A stretch of DNA of 53,423 bases from Truepera sp. (GCA_018333775.1 JAGXSO010000073.1:1-53423), one strand, 5' to 3'. Counted from the stretch's first letter, positions 35,219 through 46,671 are shown. Numbers and translations: made by a program. The notes: generated from the sequence alone by a model not told the origin.

Positions 35219-36847
35219 TCATGGCACAGTAGCGCAGACACGATTGCGGCCGCTTCGCTTGGCGCGGTAAAGCTCTTGGTCGGCAAGCCTGAGCAACTCG
35301 TTGCGTGTGAGGCCGGGTTGATAGACAGCCAGGCCACAACTGATGGTTACTGTCAGATCAGCCGCCAGAGTATGCCAGGGGTAGTGCTCAATAGCCTGGC
35401 GCAGTTTCTCAGCCGCAGTCAGGGCCTGAGCCAGCGGTGTTTCGGGGAGGACGATGACAAACTCCTCCCCGCCGTAGCGCACCACTATATCGGCCTCCCG
35501 GAGCTGGCGGGCAAGCAGCCTGGCCGTAGCGATCAGCACGGCATCGCCCAGGGTATGGGAATGGTTGTCGTTGATAAGTTTGAAATTGTCGATATCGATG
35601 ACTATCACGCTTAGCTCACGCCCGTAGCGTTCGGCGCCGGCCAACACCTCGTCGAGGTGGTCTTCCAGGTAGCGGCGATTGCGCAGCCCGGTTAGGGGGT
35701 CGCTTAGCGCCAGCTCCTTTAAGCGGGCGTTCTGCTCTTCAAGCTGGCGCCGCAAGACTACCAACTCACTGTTTCTGCGCTGATAGATGGCCTGCTCTTG
35801 CTTCACCCGGTCGACTTCGAAGGCGACCAGTGCGGCGCGTAGGGCCCGGTCAGCCTTCTCTTCAAGGAGGCGCTCTTGATAGCGGGCAAAAGTCTTGAGG
35901 TGGACCAGTGCAGCAGCAAGGTTGCCGAGTCGCTCGTAGCTTTCGGCCAGGGCACGGTGGAGCTCGAGCAGCATACTCACAACTTGGTTCTGCTCAGCCA
36001 GGGCTAGCGCTTGGGTAAGGCTATCCGTTGCCCCGGCGAGTTCGCCAAGGCGGAGCTGCAATTGGCCCAGCGCTAGCAGCGCCTCATCGCGCCAAGGCAT
36101 CGATTCGCCGGAGGGCAGGGGCCTAACGCTGGCCTCAAGGTAGTGCCGCGCTTGGCTAAGATTGCCGGTAGCGCTGTAAAGCTGCCCCAGCTTAAGCTGG
36201 GCGGCAGCGCGATAGGGAGCATCTCCTAGCGTATCAAATAAAGCGAGGCTTTCCTGGAGGTTATTTTCGGCCTCGGCGTAGCGGCCTAGCGCCAGCAGGG
36301 TGCGCCCGATATTACCCAACACGATGCCGTGGGTCCGTTCGGGAGTTGTCGCTAGTAAGCGATATGCCTCTTGATAGGCATTAAGCGCTTTGGCAAACTC
36401 TGCCAGGTCGTGGTAGATATTGCCCAGGTTGCTCAGCGGCCGACTTAGCTCGCTATCGCCAAGCTCGCGCAACAGCCGGGCGCTTTCGAGTAGGTGATAC
36501 ACCGCTTCGGCATACAGGTTGAGATCGCCGTAGAGGATGCCTAAGTCGTTGTGGGCTAGCCCTTCTTGTCTACGCAAGCCGGCCTCGCGAGCCCGCTCCA
36601 CGGCACGGCGGCCTAGCTCGAGCGCCCCGTGGGGGTCGCGCCGATAGAAGGCGCACTTAAGGAGCGCACGCAACGCAGCAACCTCGGCCCGCGCATCCTG
36701 TGCCGCGACCGCCCTCGCCAGTACGCTATCGAGCACCCGCTGAGCACCGGCGTAGTCGGCTGCTAGCAGCAACTCCTCACCGCGCCGCAGCTCCTGGGAG
36801 ACAGCCTCACTGCTACTGGGTGTGCCGTTGTGGTGGCCAGAAGCCAT
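35219..36847 (-). CDS. TPR-repeat diguanylate cyclase (GGDEF)
   Basis: 542 residues. Tandem tetratricopeptide repeats fill about 20-320 (for example PLSNLGNIYHDLAEFAKALN), a coiled coil spans about 330-385, and a GGDEF domain follows. The active motif is RYGGEEF, with the inhibitory I-site RxxD (READ) five residues before it, so it should make cyclic di-GMP and be product-inhibited. No membrane segment or signal peptide, so it is a cytosolic sensor whose input probably binds the TPRs. The start follows TAAAAT by five bases; longer frames to 36934 are unsupported. No other c-di-GMP gene is nearby. Confidence 0.93.
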   Translation of the reverse strand: MASGHHNGTPSSSEAVSQELRRGEELLLAADYAGAQRVLDSVLARAVAAQDARAEVAALRALLKCAFYRRDPHGALELGRRAVERAREAGLRRQEGLAHNDLGILYGDLNLYAEAVYHLLESARLLRELGDSELSRPLSNLGNIYHDLAEFAKALNAYQEAYRLLATTPERTHGIVLGNIGRTLLALGRYAEAENNLQESLALFDTLGDAPYRAAAQLKLGQLYSATGNLSQARHYLEASVRPLPSGESMPWRDEALLALGQLQLRLGELAGATDSLTQALALAEQNQVVSMLLELHRALAESYERLGNLAAALVHLKTFARYQERLLEEKADRALRAALVAFEVDRVKQEQAIYQRRNSELVVLRRQLEEQNARLKELALSDPLTGLRNRRYLEDHLDEVLAGAERYGRELSVIVIDIDNFKLINDNHSHTLGDAVLIATARLLARQLREADIVVRYGGEEFVIVLPETPLAQALTAAEKLRQAIEHYPWHTLAADLTVTISCGLAVYQPGLTRNELLRLADQELYRAKRSGRNRVCATVP

Positions 36848-36852
36848 GCGCC

Positions 36853-36858
36853 ATTTTA
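36853..36858 (-). promoter_or_regulatory. -10 element, leaderless start of GGDEF gene
   Basis: TAAAAT, then GGCGC, then ATG at 36847 on the minus strand. Confidence 0.5.
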
Positions 36859-36942
36859 CCCCACCCAGCTTCACAATTCCACTAGCCCACCACGTAGCTT
36901 GCGGCGTATCATAAGCTGAGCGATAGCTCGACAAGGAGAGGT

Positions 36943-37089
36943 ATGAACAAGACTCGAAGCTTTCTCTACTGGCTAGCGCGGTTGTTGGGTGACGTTAACG
37001 CTGTCAAGCGTGGCCGGGTAGGCCAGCGCATAACCCGGCGAGTTGCCGGCAGGATGACCGGCAGAGCGTTCCGCCGGTGGTTCAAGTAG
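36943..37089 (+). CDS. Small basic conserved protein (48 aa)
   Basis: ATG to TAG with a strong ribosome-binding site AAGGAGAGG at 36933-36941. The product starts MNKTRSFLYWLARLLGDVNA and ends in an Arg/Lys-rich part with repeated GR pairs (VKRGRVGQRITRRVAGRMTG). It has one short hydrophobic stretch and a net charge near +12. I recall similar peptides of about 50 residues in several thermophile and Deinococcota genomes, but cannot name a function. It stands alone, divergent from the GGDEF gene. Confidence 0.7.
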   Translation: MNKTRSFLYWLARLLGDVNAVKRGRVGQRITRRVAGRMTGRAFRRWFK

Positions 37090-37299
37090 GTCGTTGTCGT
37101 TTGAGGGCCTGGCCTTCCTGAACAAGGTCTCAAGCCGTCCACCCAGCCACAGTTCGGCTCGATGGTTGGCACTTAGCTTGAGGAGGGTCAGGACAATCTC
37201 GGACGCTCTGCTCGAGCGCGCCGCCCGGTGCAGCTATGACCGCAAGGGCAAGGGGTCGATCGGCAATGTCGCGGAGCCTGGTGTCATCATCGCAGGTTC
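37090..37299. other. Gene-poor stretch before the decayed toxin locus
   Basis: No frame here looks like a real protein. It contains one GCTCGAGC palindrome (37210-37217) and no recognisable RNA. It continues to 37538 as low-confidence remnants. Confidence 0.5.
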
Positions 37300-37542
37300 T
37301 TGTCTGCTGAGCAGCCTGGGCTGTGGTGTATACTGATCTGGCCTCTCCCAAGGCCACGGCCAATTCCAGCCCGTCCCTTCACGGTCGGGCGGCCGTGTGT
37401 GCCTGATGCTGCACATAAGCCGCACCACCCTGAGTCGGCGGCGTGGTGGCCGTTGGCCCCGCTCGAGCTTTCCGCCACTACCCCGGACCTGGAAGCTGTG
37501 AAGCGCTACTTCGAACAGATTGCTGACGGGGACTATCTCTGA
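37300..37542 (+). pseudogene. Possible remnant of the antitoxin of a RES toxin pair
   Basis: An open frame whose last residues (LEAVKRYFEQIADGDYL) resemble the C-terminal tail of Xre/MbcA-type antitoxins. It ends CTGA overlapping the RES remnant, as in intact pairs. The first 60 residues are Pro-rich and look like noise, so the DNA-binding domain seems lost. The only start is TTG. Confidence 0.25.
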
Positions 37543-37712
37543 AAGTTTATCGGCTCCGCAGCGAGCCTCACCACCGGCCCGAAGATGCCTTCAGCGGCCT
37601 TGGCGCAGCCCAACATGGGGGCCGCTGGAACGGGCCCGGGGTGAGATTAGTGTATGCCTTGGACTCCATCGGTTTTTACCAGCTACCCGAAGACGAACGC
37701 CCGGCTCCATAA
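37539..37712 (+). pseudogene. Truncated RES-domain toxin
   Basis: Reading from CTG at 37539 gives KVYRLRSEPHHRPEDAF, then SGLGAAQHGGRWNGPG and VRLVYALDS. This is the N-terminal third of a RES domain: the conserved Arg of YR, the GGRWN-G motif and VVYxxxS are all recognisable. It then switches to unrelated residues and stops at 57 residues, against about 150 for a full domain. Intact RES proteins degrade NAD+ and are paired with Xre-type antitoxins. It has no ATG, so this is a broken gene. Confidence 0.6.
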
Positions 37713-37724
37713 CCGGGCGTTTTT
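37696..37724 (+). terminator. Strong intrinsic terminator
   Basis: CGCCCGG (37698-37704), loop CTCCATAA, CCGGGCG (37713-37719), then TTTTT, with AA/TT pairs extending the stem. It is the best terminator in the window, pointing rightward at the end of the RES remnant. Read leftward it could also end the tRNA transcript, with a poorer U run. Confidence 0.8.
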
Positions 37725-37735
37725 GCGTCCCTGAC

Positions 37736-37812
<77 letters not shown>

Positions 37813-37823
37813 AGGCAAGAGCT

Positions 37824-37852
37824 AGTGTAAGCGCTCAGCCAGCAAATGTCAA
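37824..37852 (-). promoter_or_regulatory. Consensus promoter of tRNA-Ala
   Basis: On the minus strand TTGACA (37847-37852), a 17-base spacer and TACACT (37824-37829), placing the start of transcription about five bases before the mature 5' end. This is the only near-perfect -35/-10 pair I found in the window. Confidence 0.85.
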
Positions 37853-37926
37853 TTTTGCTTCCTTGACCTTTGCCCCTCTTTTCGCTAGCCTAGAGCGGTC
37901 GGGAGAGGGGCTGACGCGAGGAAGAT

Positions 37927-39216
37927 ATGTTTCAAGGTTTAGGCGACAGGCTGCAAGAGGTATTCAGCTCGCTGCGTGGGCGCGGCAAACTAAGCGAGGC
38001 CGAGGTTAAGGCGGCTCTGCGCGAGGTGCGCATGGCGCTACTTGAGGCTGATGTCAACCTCGAGGTGGCTAAAGCGTTTAGCCAGCGGGTGCAAGAAAAA
38101 GCGGTCGGCTCTGAGGTATTGATGTCGCTCAACCCCGATCAGCGGGTGATCGCCATCGTCCACGAGGAGTTGGTCGCGCTGCTTGGCGGCAAGGCGGTGC
38201 AGCCGGTGCTGAAAAACGACGGCAACGTCTGGCTGTTGATGGGGCTGCAAGGAGCAGGCAAGACCACCACTGCCGGCAAGCTGGCCTATAAGTACAAGGC
38301 GCAGGGGCGCAGGCCGTTGCTACTAGCCGCCGATACCCAGCGCCCGGCAGCACGGGAGCAGCTCAGGGTGCTCGGCGCGCAGGTCGGTGTGCCGGTGCTG
38401 GAAGTCGAGGATAACGAGCCGGTCAGCCGGACCAAAGACAAGCTGCAAAGCTATCTGCGTGCTAACTTCCGCGATCTGGTCATCGTCGATACCGCCGGGC
38501 GCTTGCAGATCGACGAGCGCTTGATGCAGGAGCTAGCCGAACTAAAAGCGGCCTTGCAGCCGAGCGAAGCCATGCTGGTAGTCGATGCCATGACCGGCCA
38601 GCAGTCGCTGCCGGTAGCTACCACCTTCGATTCTCGCATCGGGGTGAGCGGGCTGATTATGACCAAACTCGATGGCGACGCACGTGGCGGGGCGGCGCTG
38701 TCAGCCCGGCAGGTTACCGGCAAACCGATCTACTTTGCCGGCATGGGCGAGAAGATCGATGGGCTCGAGCCCTTCTACCCCGACCGCCTAGCGGGCCGCA
38801 TTCTGGGTATGGGCGATATGCTGACCTTAATCGAAAAGGCCAAGGCGGTAGAAGGTGATGAGGCCGAGCCGAGCCTCAAGGACTTTTCGCTGCAAGATAT
38901 GCTCACGCAGATGCGCCGCCTCAAAAAGATGGGCTCGTTTACCGATATTCTTAAGATGGTTCCGGGGGCCAACCGGATGCTGCCTGCCGGCGCCGACATC
39001 GACGAGCGCGAGCTGGCGCGGGTGGAGGCCATCATCTCGTCGATGACCGAGCGCGAGCGGATAAGGCCGGACCTGCTTAACGCCAGCCGCCGCAAGCGCA
39101 TTGCAGCCGGCTCAGGGACTACCGTGCAGGACGTTAACCGGCTCATGAAAAACTACGAGCAGATGAAGAAGCTATTCAAGCAGATGATGCGCAAACCCGG
39201 CCGCGGGCTATTTTAG
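37927..39216 (+). CDS. ffh: Signal recognition particle protein Ffh
   Basis: 429 residues, SRP54 GTPase that binds signal peptides and 4.5S RNA and docks on FtsY. The N domain (1-95) is followed by the G domain with P-loop [10 protein letters not shown] (106-115), [16 protein letters not shown] (188-192) and [13 protein letters not shown]. The M domain starts near 325 with the finger-loop region [13 protein letters not shown] and the RNA-binding part [28 protein letters not shown] (37918-37924) precedes the ATG. The C-terminal tail after the M domain is short. Confidence 0.96.
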   Translation: MFQGLGDRLQEVFSSLRGRGKLSEAEVKAALREVRMALLEADVNLEVAKAFSQRVQEKAVGSEVLMSLNPDQRVIAIVHEELVALLGGKAVQPVLKNDGNVWLLMGLQGAGKTTTAGKLAYKYKAQGRRPLLLAADTQRPAAREQLRVLGAQVGVPVLEVEDNEPVSRTKDKLQSYLRANFRDLVIVDTAGRLQIDERLMQELAELKAALQPSEAMLVVDAMTGQQSLPVATTFDSRIGVSGLIMTKLDGDARGGAALSARQVTGKPIYFAGMGEKIDGLEPFYPDRLAGRILGMGDMLTLIEKAKAVEGDEAEPSLKDFSLQDMLTQMRRLKKMGSFTDILKMVPGANRMLPAGADIDERELARVEAIISSMTERERIRPDLLNASRRKRIAAGSGTTVQDVNRLMKNYEQMKKLFKQMMRKPGRGLF

Positions 39217-39257
39217 CGTATCGGCCGGGCGCCTTGGCAATACCGCGAGCTACCCGT

Positions 39258-39263
39258 TAAGAT
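39258..39263 (+). promoter_or_regulatory. -10 element, leaderless start of ilvD
   Basis: TAAGAT, then GGCGGC, then ATG at 39270. No Shine-Dalgarno sequence. Confidence 0.5.
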
Positions 39264-39269
39264 GGCGGC

Positions 39270-40961
39270 ATGACTTCATCCCGCACCACCCCCCTTAACC
39301 CTCGCAGCAAGGTTGCTACCGAAGGGCTCGAGCGTTCCCCTAACCGCGCGCTATTGCGGGCGGTGGGCTTCGGCGACCATGATTTTGATAAGCCGATTGT
39401 GGGCATAGCCAACGCCCACAGCACGATTACGCCCTGCAACGCCGGGATCGGAGCGCTAGCGACGCGCGCCGAGACCTCCCTGCAAGAAGCCGGGGCCATG
39501 CCGCAGCTATTTGGCACCATCACCATCTCGGACGGCATCGCCATGGGTACCGAAGGCATGAAATACTCGCTGGTGTCGCGCGAGGTCATTGCCGACTCTA
39601 TCGAGACGGTCTGCAACGGCCAGAGCATGGACGGCGTGCTGGCGATCGGCGGCTGTGACAAGAACATGCCGGGGGCGCTGATCGCTATCGCTCGCGTGAA
39701 TATCCCGGCCATCTTCGTGTACGGTGGCACCATCAAGCCGGGCCATTACCAGGGCCGCGACCTCACCATCGTCAGCGCCTTTGAGGCGGTAGGGGAGTAT
39801 ATCGCCAACAAGATCGATGAGCATGAGCTGCTCGAAATCGAACGGCGCGCCTGTCCGGGGGTGGGTTCGTGCGGCGGCATGTACACCGCCAACACCATGG
39901 CCTCGCTCTTTGAGGCTATGGGTATGAGCCTGCCCTACTCCTCCACCATGGCCGCCGAAGACCAAGAGAAGGCCGACAGCGCGGCGCAGTCAGGCAAAGT
40001 GTTGGTTGAAGCCATCAAGCGGCAGATCTTGCCGCGTGATATCCTCACCCGCGCCGCCTTTGAGAACGCACTGGCCCTGCTGATGGCCCTCGGCGGTTCC
40101 ACCAACGCCGTGCTGCACCTGCCGGCCATCGCCTACGCGGCCGGGGTGAAGCTCACCCTGGATGATTTCGATGCCTTTGGTCGGCGCGTGCCGGTGCTGT
40201 GCAACTTAAAACCCTCCGGGCGCTACGTGGCTACCGATCTGCACCGGGCCGGCGGCGTCCCACAGGTGATGAAGATGCTGCTGGTCAACGGCCTGCTGCA
40301 CGGCGACGCGCTGACTATCACCGGGCAGACCCTGGCCGAAGTACTGCGCGACGTGCCCGAGGAACCACGCCCTGACCAGGACGTGATCCGCTCCTGGTCG
40401 AAGCCGGTCTACCCGCACGGCCACTTGGCCATCCTCAAGGGCAATCTGGCCGAGGAGGGGGCGCTAGCTAAGACCAGCGGCGTGAGGGTCCCAAAAATTA
40501 CCGGCCCAGCGCGCGTGTTTGACTGCGAAGAGGCGTGCATGGCAGCGATTCTGGCGCGGCAGATCAAAGCTGGCGATGTGGTGGTGATCCGCTACGAAGG
40601 CCCCAAAGGAGGGCCGGGGATGCGCGAGATGCTCTCACCTACCGCTGCCCTAGTGGGTCAGGGGCTGGGCGATAGCGTGGGGCTCATTACCGATGGCCGC
40701 TTCTCCGGCGGCACCTACGGCATGGTGGTTGGCCATGTAGCTCCAGAGGCGGCGGTAGGCGGTACTATCGCCCTAGTTAAAGAGGGCGACTCGGTGACGT
40801 TGGACGCCGAGCGGCGCTTGCTGCAACTCAACCTGCCCGACGAAGAGATCGCGCGCCGCCGCGCCGCCTGGCAACCCCCGCCGGCGCGTTACACTCAGGG
40901 TGTGCTGGCTAAATACGCCAAGCTGGTGGGGAGCGCTGCGCAGGGCGCTGTCACTGGCTAG
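39270..40961 (+). CDS. ilvD: Dihydroxy-acid dehydratase
   Basis: 563 residues, full length. It dehydrates 2,3-dihydroxy acids to the 2-oxo acids of valine, isoleucine and pantothenate synthesis. Three iron-sulfur cysteines are visible: [11 protein letters not shown] (Cys56), GCDKNMPG and [16 protein letters not shown], as in the IlvD/Edd family with a [2Fe-2S] cluster. The C-terminal domain holds [12 protein letters not shown] and [16 protein letters not shown] lies six bases before the ATG. Neither ilvC nor ilvB is nearby, so this is a dispersed pathway gene. Confidence 0.96.
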   Translation: MTSSRTTPLNPRSKVATEGLERSPNRALLRAVGFGDHDFDKPIVGIANAHSTITPCNAGIGALATRAETSLQEAGAMPQLFGTITISDGIAMGTEGMKYSLVSREVIADSIETVCNGQSMDGVLAIGGCDKNMPGALIAIARVNIPAIFVYGGTIKPGHYQGRDLTIVSAFEAVGEYIANKIDEHELLEIERRACPGVGSCGGMYTANTMASLFEAMGMSLPYSSTMAAEDQEKADSAAQSGKVLVEAIKRQILPRDILTRAAFENALALLMALGGSTNAVLHLPAIAYAAGVKLTLDDFDAFGRRVPVLCNLKPSGRYVATDLHRAGGVPQVMKMLLVNGLLHGDALTITGQTLAEVLRDVPEEPRPDQDVIRSWSKPVYPHGHLAILKGNLAEEGALAKTSGVRVPKITGPARVFDCEEACMAAILARQIKAGDVVVIRYEGPKGGPGMREMLSPTAALVGQGLGDSVGLITDGRFSGGTYGMVVGHVAPEAAVGGTIALVKEGDSVTLDAERRLLQLNLPDEEIARRRAAWQPPPARYTQGVLAKYAKLVGSAAQGAVTG

Positions 40962-41125
40962 ATTCCCCAGCCCTACCTGCTATACCCCAAAACGCTTGAG
41001 TTGGTGTGCTATGGCGGAGGGCTTTCTTGAGTAGCCGATAGACGGGGGGCAAGGCAGAGTGAGTCGGCCCACTAAGCGCTTTGCCGTCTGCGACTCATGA
41101 GATTAAGCCTTTAGCGGCCTGCCGC

Positions 41126-41131
41126 TATACT
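41126..41131 (+). promoter_or_regulatory. -10 element, leaderless start of mutase gene
   Basis: TATACT, then GATAGC, then ATG at 41138; a weak -35 (TTAAGC) lies 17 bases upstream. Confidence 0.6.
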
Positions 41132-41137
41132 GATAGC

Positions 41138-42667
<1,530 letters not shown>

Positions 42668-42688
42668 GGGGTTACCCCGAGAGGATGG

Positions 42689-43762
42689 TCAGTGTTTATG
42701 GCCGGGCTCGAGCCCAGGCTTGCCGGGTAGCCGATCACCGCGAAAGAGCAGCGCTGCCAGTAAGGTGGTTAAGGGAACGGCCAGGATCAGCCCGATCGAG
42801 CCGACCAGGATGCGCACTATCTCGGTGGCCACCAGCTCCAGATTAAGCGCTCGGATGGTCCCGACCTCGCTGAGATTAAGCAGCACCAGCAACGGCAGGG
42901 CTGCTCCGGTATAGGCCAACACCAAGGTATCGATCAGCGAGCCGACATGCTCAAGCCCCACCTTCATGGCCCGCCGGTAGAGCTCGCGTAGGCCAAAGTT
43001 CGGGTTGGCGTGAGCGAGTTCGCGCACCACGCTGGCCTGCACAATAGTAATATCGGCCAGTGCCCCCAAGGCTCCTATCACCAGCCCGGCCAGCAACAGT
43101 CCCTTTAAGGCTATTTGCGGCGCACCGAAGCTGATGAACATCGCCTTGTCGTCGCCCATACCGGTGAGATGGGCCAGATCGCTGAAAGCGATGCCAAGCC
43201 CCATGGTAATGGCTACAGCGATGAGGGTTCCCAGTAGTGCTGCGGTAGTGCTCCAGTTAAGACCATGAACAAAGTAGATGGCCAAGATCAGAATGCCGCC
43301 AGCGCCGATAAAGGAGATTAGCAGCGGGTTATGACCGGCCAGAATCCCCGGCACGATGAAGGCGATGATTACGATCAGGCTGGCCGAGGTAGCGATTATA
43401 GCGCGCAACCCCTTGCCGCGTGCTACCACCAGCGCCACTAACACAAACAGCCCTAGCAGCCACAGCAGCGCCGGGCGCCTTACCCAGTCGGCAACGTTGT
43501 ATTGCCGCTGGCCATCAGGGCCGGGGGCAAAGTAGAGCTCAACCCGCTGCCCCTCACGGAACTCCAGTAGTGGGGCTCCTTCCATGGCGAAGCCGGTGCC
43601 GAGCTGGGCTTCTACAGTGCGGTCCGGCAGCGCGACGATCGCCACGTTGCGCGCCTCATCGATGGCGATAATTCGCCCCTCGATATAGCCAATCTCGTCC
43701 CCCTGCGCTGCCGCTATAGAGAATGAGAGCAAAAGCAATAGGAAACACCCTAGTCTGCGCAT
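42689..43762 (-). CDS. YibE/F family membrane protein
   Basis: 357 residues from the ATG that gives a proper signal sequence (RRLGCFLLLLLSFSIAAAQG). A small periplasmic beta-rich domain follows (about 22-105), then about seven membrane helices. Motifs ILAIYFVHGLNWSTTAALLG and GLVIGALGALADITIVQASV are characteristic of the YibE/F family, whose transport role is unknown. A longer frame to 43825 lacks support. TATTAT lies eight bases before the ATG, slightly further than in the leaderless set. Divergent from thrS. Confidence 0.85.
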   Translation of the reverse strand: MRRLGCFLLLLLSFSIAAAQGDEIGYIEGRIIAIDEARNVAIVALPDRTVEAQLGTGFAMEGAPLLEFREGQRVELYFAPGPDGQRQYNVADWVRRPALLWLLGLFVLVALVVARGKGLRAIIATSASLIVIIAFIVPGILAGHNPLLISFIGAGGILILAIYFVHGLNWSTTAALLGTLIAVAITMGLGIAFSDLAHLTGMGDDKAMFISFGAPQIALKGLLLAGLVIGALGALADITIVQASVVRELAHANPNFGLRELYRRAMKVGLEHVGSLIDTLVLAYTGAALPLLVLLNLSEVGTIRALNLELVATEIVRILVGSIGLILAVPLTTLLAALLFRGDRLPGKPGLEPGHKH

Positions 43763-43839
43763 AATGGGCGATAATACCCTGCCCTGGGAGTCTGTGGTAG
43801 AGTTACTGCTCATTGCTATGGTCATTTGCGAGGTGAAGC

Positions 43840-45819
43840 ATGCAGATTACCCTTCCCGACGGCAAGGTGCTAGAACTTCCAGCCGGGGCCACCCCGCGCC
43901 AGGTCGCCGAGCTGATCCCGGGACTGGCTAAGGCAGCCATCGGCGCCCGTGTCGATGATCAGCTTACCGACCTGTTTCAGGTGCTGTCTGACGGCGCCAA
44001 GGTCGCCATGGTCACTAAGCAAGACGCTGAGATTATCGCGCTGATGCGCCATACCCTGGCCCATGTCATGGCCCAGGCGGTGCGGGAGTATTTCGTGGCC
44101 CAGGGCTTTGATGCGCGCCTGGTGCGGCTGGGGATCGGGCCGGTGATTGAGCACGGCTTTTACTACGATTTTGACCTACCGCGCAGCTTAACTCCCGACG
44201 ATCTGGTCGAGATCGAGGCGCGGATGCGTGAGATCGTAAAGCAGAACCTTGCTTTACGCAAGTACGAGCTGCCGCGCAGCGAAGCGATCGCCCGCTATCA
44301 GGCCCTGAACGACCCCTACAAGCTCGAGCTGATCGCCGAGCTGCCCGAGGGGACGCCCCTCACCTTTTATGAACAAGGCGGCGAGAACGGTTTTACTGAC
44401 CTCTGCCGCGGTCCGCATGTGCCGACTACCGGCGCCGTGACACCGCACTTTAAGCTGATGTCGATCGCCGGGGCCTACTGGCGTGGCGATGAAGCGCGCC
44501 CCATGCTGCAGCGCATTTACGGCGTAGCCTTTTTGACGAAGGAGGAGCTTAAGCACCACCTGTGGCAGCTTGAGGAGGCCAAGAAGCGTGATCACCGCAA
44601 GCTTGGCCGCGAGCTAGAACTATTCACCTTTGACGATGAGATCGGTCCCGGCCTGCCGCTCTGGCTGCCCCGTGGCGCGATCATCATCGAAGAGCTCGAG
44701 CAGCTGGCCAAGGAGATAGAGGAGCAAGCCGGTTATCAGCGCGTTAGAACCCCCCACATCACCAAGGAACAGCTGTTCTTAAAGAGCGGGCACCTGCCTT
44801 ACTACGCTGAGGAGATGTACCCGCCGATGGAGCTAGAAGGGGTTAAGTACTACCTCAAGCCGATGAACTGCCCCTTCCACCACAAGATCTTTGCGGCCCG
44901 CCCGCGCTCTTACCGCGAGCTGCCGGTCCGCCTGGCCGAGTACGGCACCTGCTACCGCTATGAAAAATCCGGCGTGCTCTTTGGCCTGATGCGGGTGCGC
45001 AGCATGCAGATGAACGACGCCCACATCTACTGCTCGGAGGCGCAGTTCGAAGCCGAATTCTTGGCGGTGGTGCAGCTCTACCTTAACTACTTCAAGCTGT
45101 TCGGCATCGACCGCTACGTGATGCGCCTCAGCACCCATAGCCGGGCAGGCCTCGGTCAGAAGTATGTTGACAATGAGGCGCTGTGGCTTAAAACCGAGGC
45201 CATGGTCCGCCGCGCTATGGACAACGGCGGCGTTCCCTACCTCGAAGTGCCGGACGAAGCCGCCTTCTACGGCCCCAAGATCGACGTGCAGATCTACTCC
45301 GCTATCGGCAAGGAGTTTACGCTGGCCACCAACCAGGTCGATTTTGCCCAGCCGGAGCGCTTCAAGCTACACTTTATTAACGATCGAAACGAGAGTGAGA
45401 CGCCCCTGTGCATCCACCGGGCGCCCTTGAGCACCCATGAGCGGATGGTCGGCTTTTTAACCGAGCACTTCGCCGGCGACTTTCCCTTGTGGCTCGCTCC
45501 CGAGCAGGTGCGGATCGTGACGATCGCCGATCGGCACCTGCCCTATGCCCGACAGGTAGCAGCGGCCTTGGTTCAAGCCGGGTTGCGCGCCAGCGTCGAT
45601 GACGGCGCGGAGCGCATGAACCATAAGATCCGCGCCGCCGAGCTGTACAAGATCCCTTACACGGTGATCGTCGGCGACCAGGAGCAAGGAGCGGCGCAGG
45701 TCTCGTTCAGAAGCCGCCAGGAGCCGGAACAGCAGGGTGTGCCGCTGACCGCTTTTACCACTCACCTGCAGCAGCAGGCCAAGGCTCGAGCCTTGCGTGT
45801 TAGCCCGCTGGCGCTGTAA
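43840..45819 (+). CDS. thrS: Threonyl-tRNA synthetase
   Basis: 659 residues, full length. A TGS domain (1-62: MQITLPDGKVLELPAGATPR) precedes the second additional/editing domain with HTLAHVMAQAV (His residues of the editing site) and GFYYDFDLPRSL. The class II catalytic core shows YLKPMNCPFHHKIF, RVRSMQMNDAHIYC and APLSTHERMVGFL, and the anticodon-binding domain closes the protein. GAGGTGA precedes the ATG. The 77-base leader region is too short for a T-box or operator stem set. Confidence 0.96.
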   Translation: MQITLPDGKVLELPAGATPRQVAELIPGLAKAAIGARVDDQLTDLFQVLSDGAKVAMVTKQDAEIIALMRHTLAHVMAQAVREYFVAQGFDARLVRLGIGPVIEHGFYYDFDLPRSLTPDDLVEIEARMREIVKQNLALRKYELPRSEAIARYQALNDPYKLELIAELPEGTPLTFYEQGGENGFTDLCRGPHVPTTGAVTPHFKLMSIAGAYWRGDEARPMLQRIYGVAFLTKEELKHHLWQLEEAKKRDHRKLGRELELFTFDDEIGPGLPLWLPRGAIIIEELEQLAKEIEEQAGYQRVRTPHITKEQLFLKSGHLPYYAEEMYPPMELEGVKYYLKPMNCPFHHKIFAARPRSYRELPVRLAEYGTCYRYEKSGVLFGLMRVRSMQMNDAHIYCSEAQFEAEFLAVVQLYLNYFKLFGIDRYVMRLSTHSRAGLGQKYVDNEALWLKTEAMVRRAMDNGGVPYLEVPDEAAFYGPKIDVQIYSAIGKEFTLATNQVDFAQPERFKLHFINDRNESETPLCIHRAPLSTHERMVGFLTEHFAGDFPLWLAPEQVRIVTIADRHLPYARQVAAALVQAGLRASVDDGAERMNHKIRAAELYKIPYTVIVGDQEQGAAQVSFRSRQEPEQQGVPLTAFTTHLQQQAKARALRVSPLAL

Positions 45820-45825
45820 TTAAGG

Positions 45826-46386
45826 TTACTTCTCGACAATCGCGAGTCGGCTGATTACGTCCGGCTTGACGCCCGAAGGCCGCTGCGGGTCGATGCGGGT
45901 GAGCGCGTCGAGCATCTCCAGCCCTTCGATAACCTGGCCGAACACCGCGTGCTTGCCGTCTAGCCAGGGAGTAGGCTGAAAAGTGATGAAGAACTGGCTA
46001 CCGTTGGTGTTTGGTCCAGCGTTAGCCATCGATAACACACCCTTCTTATCGTGCCGCAAAGCCGGATGGAACTCGTCTTCAAAGCGATAGCCGGGGCCGC
46101 CGCGACCGGTACCGGTAGGGTCGCCGGTCTGGGCCATGAACTCTGCTAACACGCGGTGAAAGGCCACTCCGTCATAGAAGCGGTGCAGCGCTAAGAATAC
46201 GAAGTTGTTGACTGTGCGCGGCGCCTGGTCCTGAAACAGCTCGATGATGATATCGCCGTGGCGCGTGCTGAGTATGGCGCGGTAGTCCTTACCGGGCGTT
46301 AGTACCGTTTCGGCGCGGGAGAACTCGGTCTGACGAGTCTCCGAGCGGGGACTCTCGGTGTAGCCTAACAGGTGTTGGCTGGCCAT
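45826..46386 (-). CDS. Cyclophilin-type peptidyl-prolyl isomerase (cytosolic)
   Basis: 186 residues with no signal peptide. Bacterial cyclophilin core: [48 protein letters not shown] and [17 protein letters not shown]. The active-site Arg of FHRV and the substrate-binding FFITF are present. It speeds proline isomerisation in folding proteins. AAGGAGC precedes the ATG, and upstream of that lies copy B of the octamer element. It appears to be a paralogue of the exported cyclophilin next door. Converges with thrS, six bases apart. Confidence 0.93.
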   Translation of the reverse strand: MASQHLLGYTESPRSETRQTEFSRAETVLTPGKDYRAILSTRHGDIIIELFQDQAPRTVNNFVFLALHRFYDGVAFHRVLAEFMAQTGDPTGTGRGGPGYRFEDEFHPALRHDKKGVLSMANAGPNTNGSQFFITFQPTPWLDGKHAVFGQVIEGLEMLDALTRIDPQRPSGVKPDVISRLAIVEK

Positions 46387-46400
46387 CTGTGCTCCTTCGA

Positions 46401-46653
46401 AAATCAGTAGTCAAGTAGTCAAGTAGTCAAGTATTCAAGTATTCAAGTAGGGGCGAAACCCTTGAGCCCAGCAGGCTTTCAGGCTCTCAGAAGGCTTCGC
46501 CCGAGTAATTCTGTCAGTCAGTGGTTTTGCTGATAGCCTGACACGCTGAAAGACTGATCGCCTTTTCATCCTCGGTACGGCTTCGCCTCGGCCCCTTCGC
46601 TGCGCTCAGGACAAGGCTTCGCTGATGGTGAACGATACATGGGCAATTCTTCC
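46401..46653 (-). repeat. Interspersed leader element, copy B (five octamers, long insert)
   Basis: Read on the minus strand it matches copy A: AATTGCCCATG, TATCGTTCACCATCAGCG, CCTTGTCCTGAGCGCAGCGA, GCCGTACC. It then carries an extra segment of about 100 bases (roughly 46460-46560) with palindromic words such as GGGCGAAGCC. It resumes with TCGCCCCT and five octamers (two ACTTGAAT, three ACTTGACT; plus-strand 46409-46448), ending ACTGATTTTCG against the cyclophilin ribosome-binding site. Confidence 0.85.
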
Positions 46654-46671
46654 GATAACGGGCTGAGTAAA

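Noticed and set aside
41081..41137. 19-codon N-terminal extension of the mutase
   Set aside because: Not family-like, and it would cross the TATACT that positions transcription at 41138.
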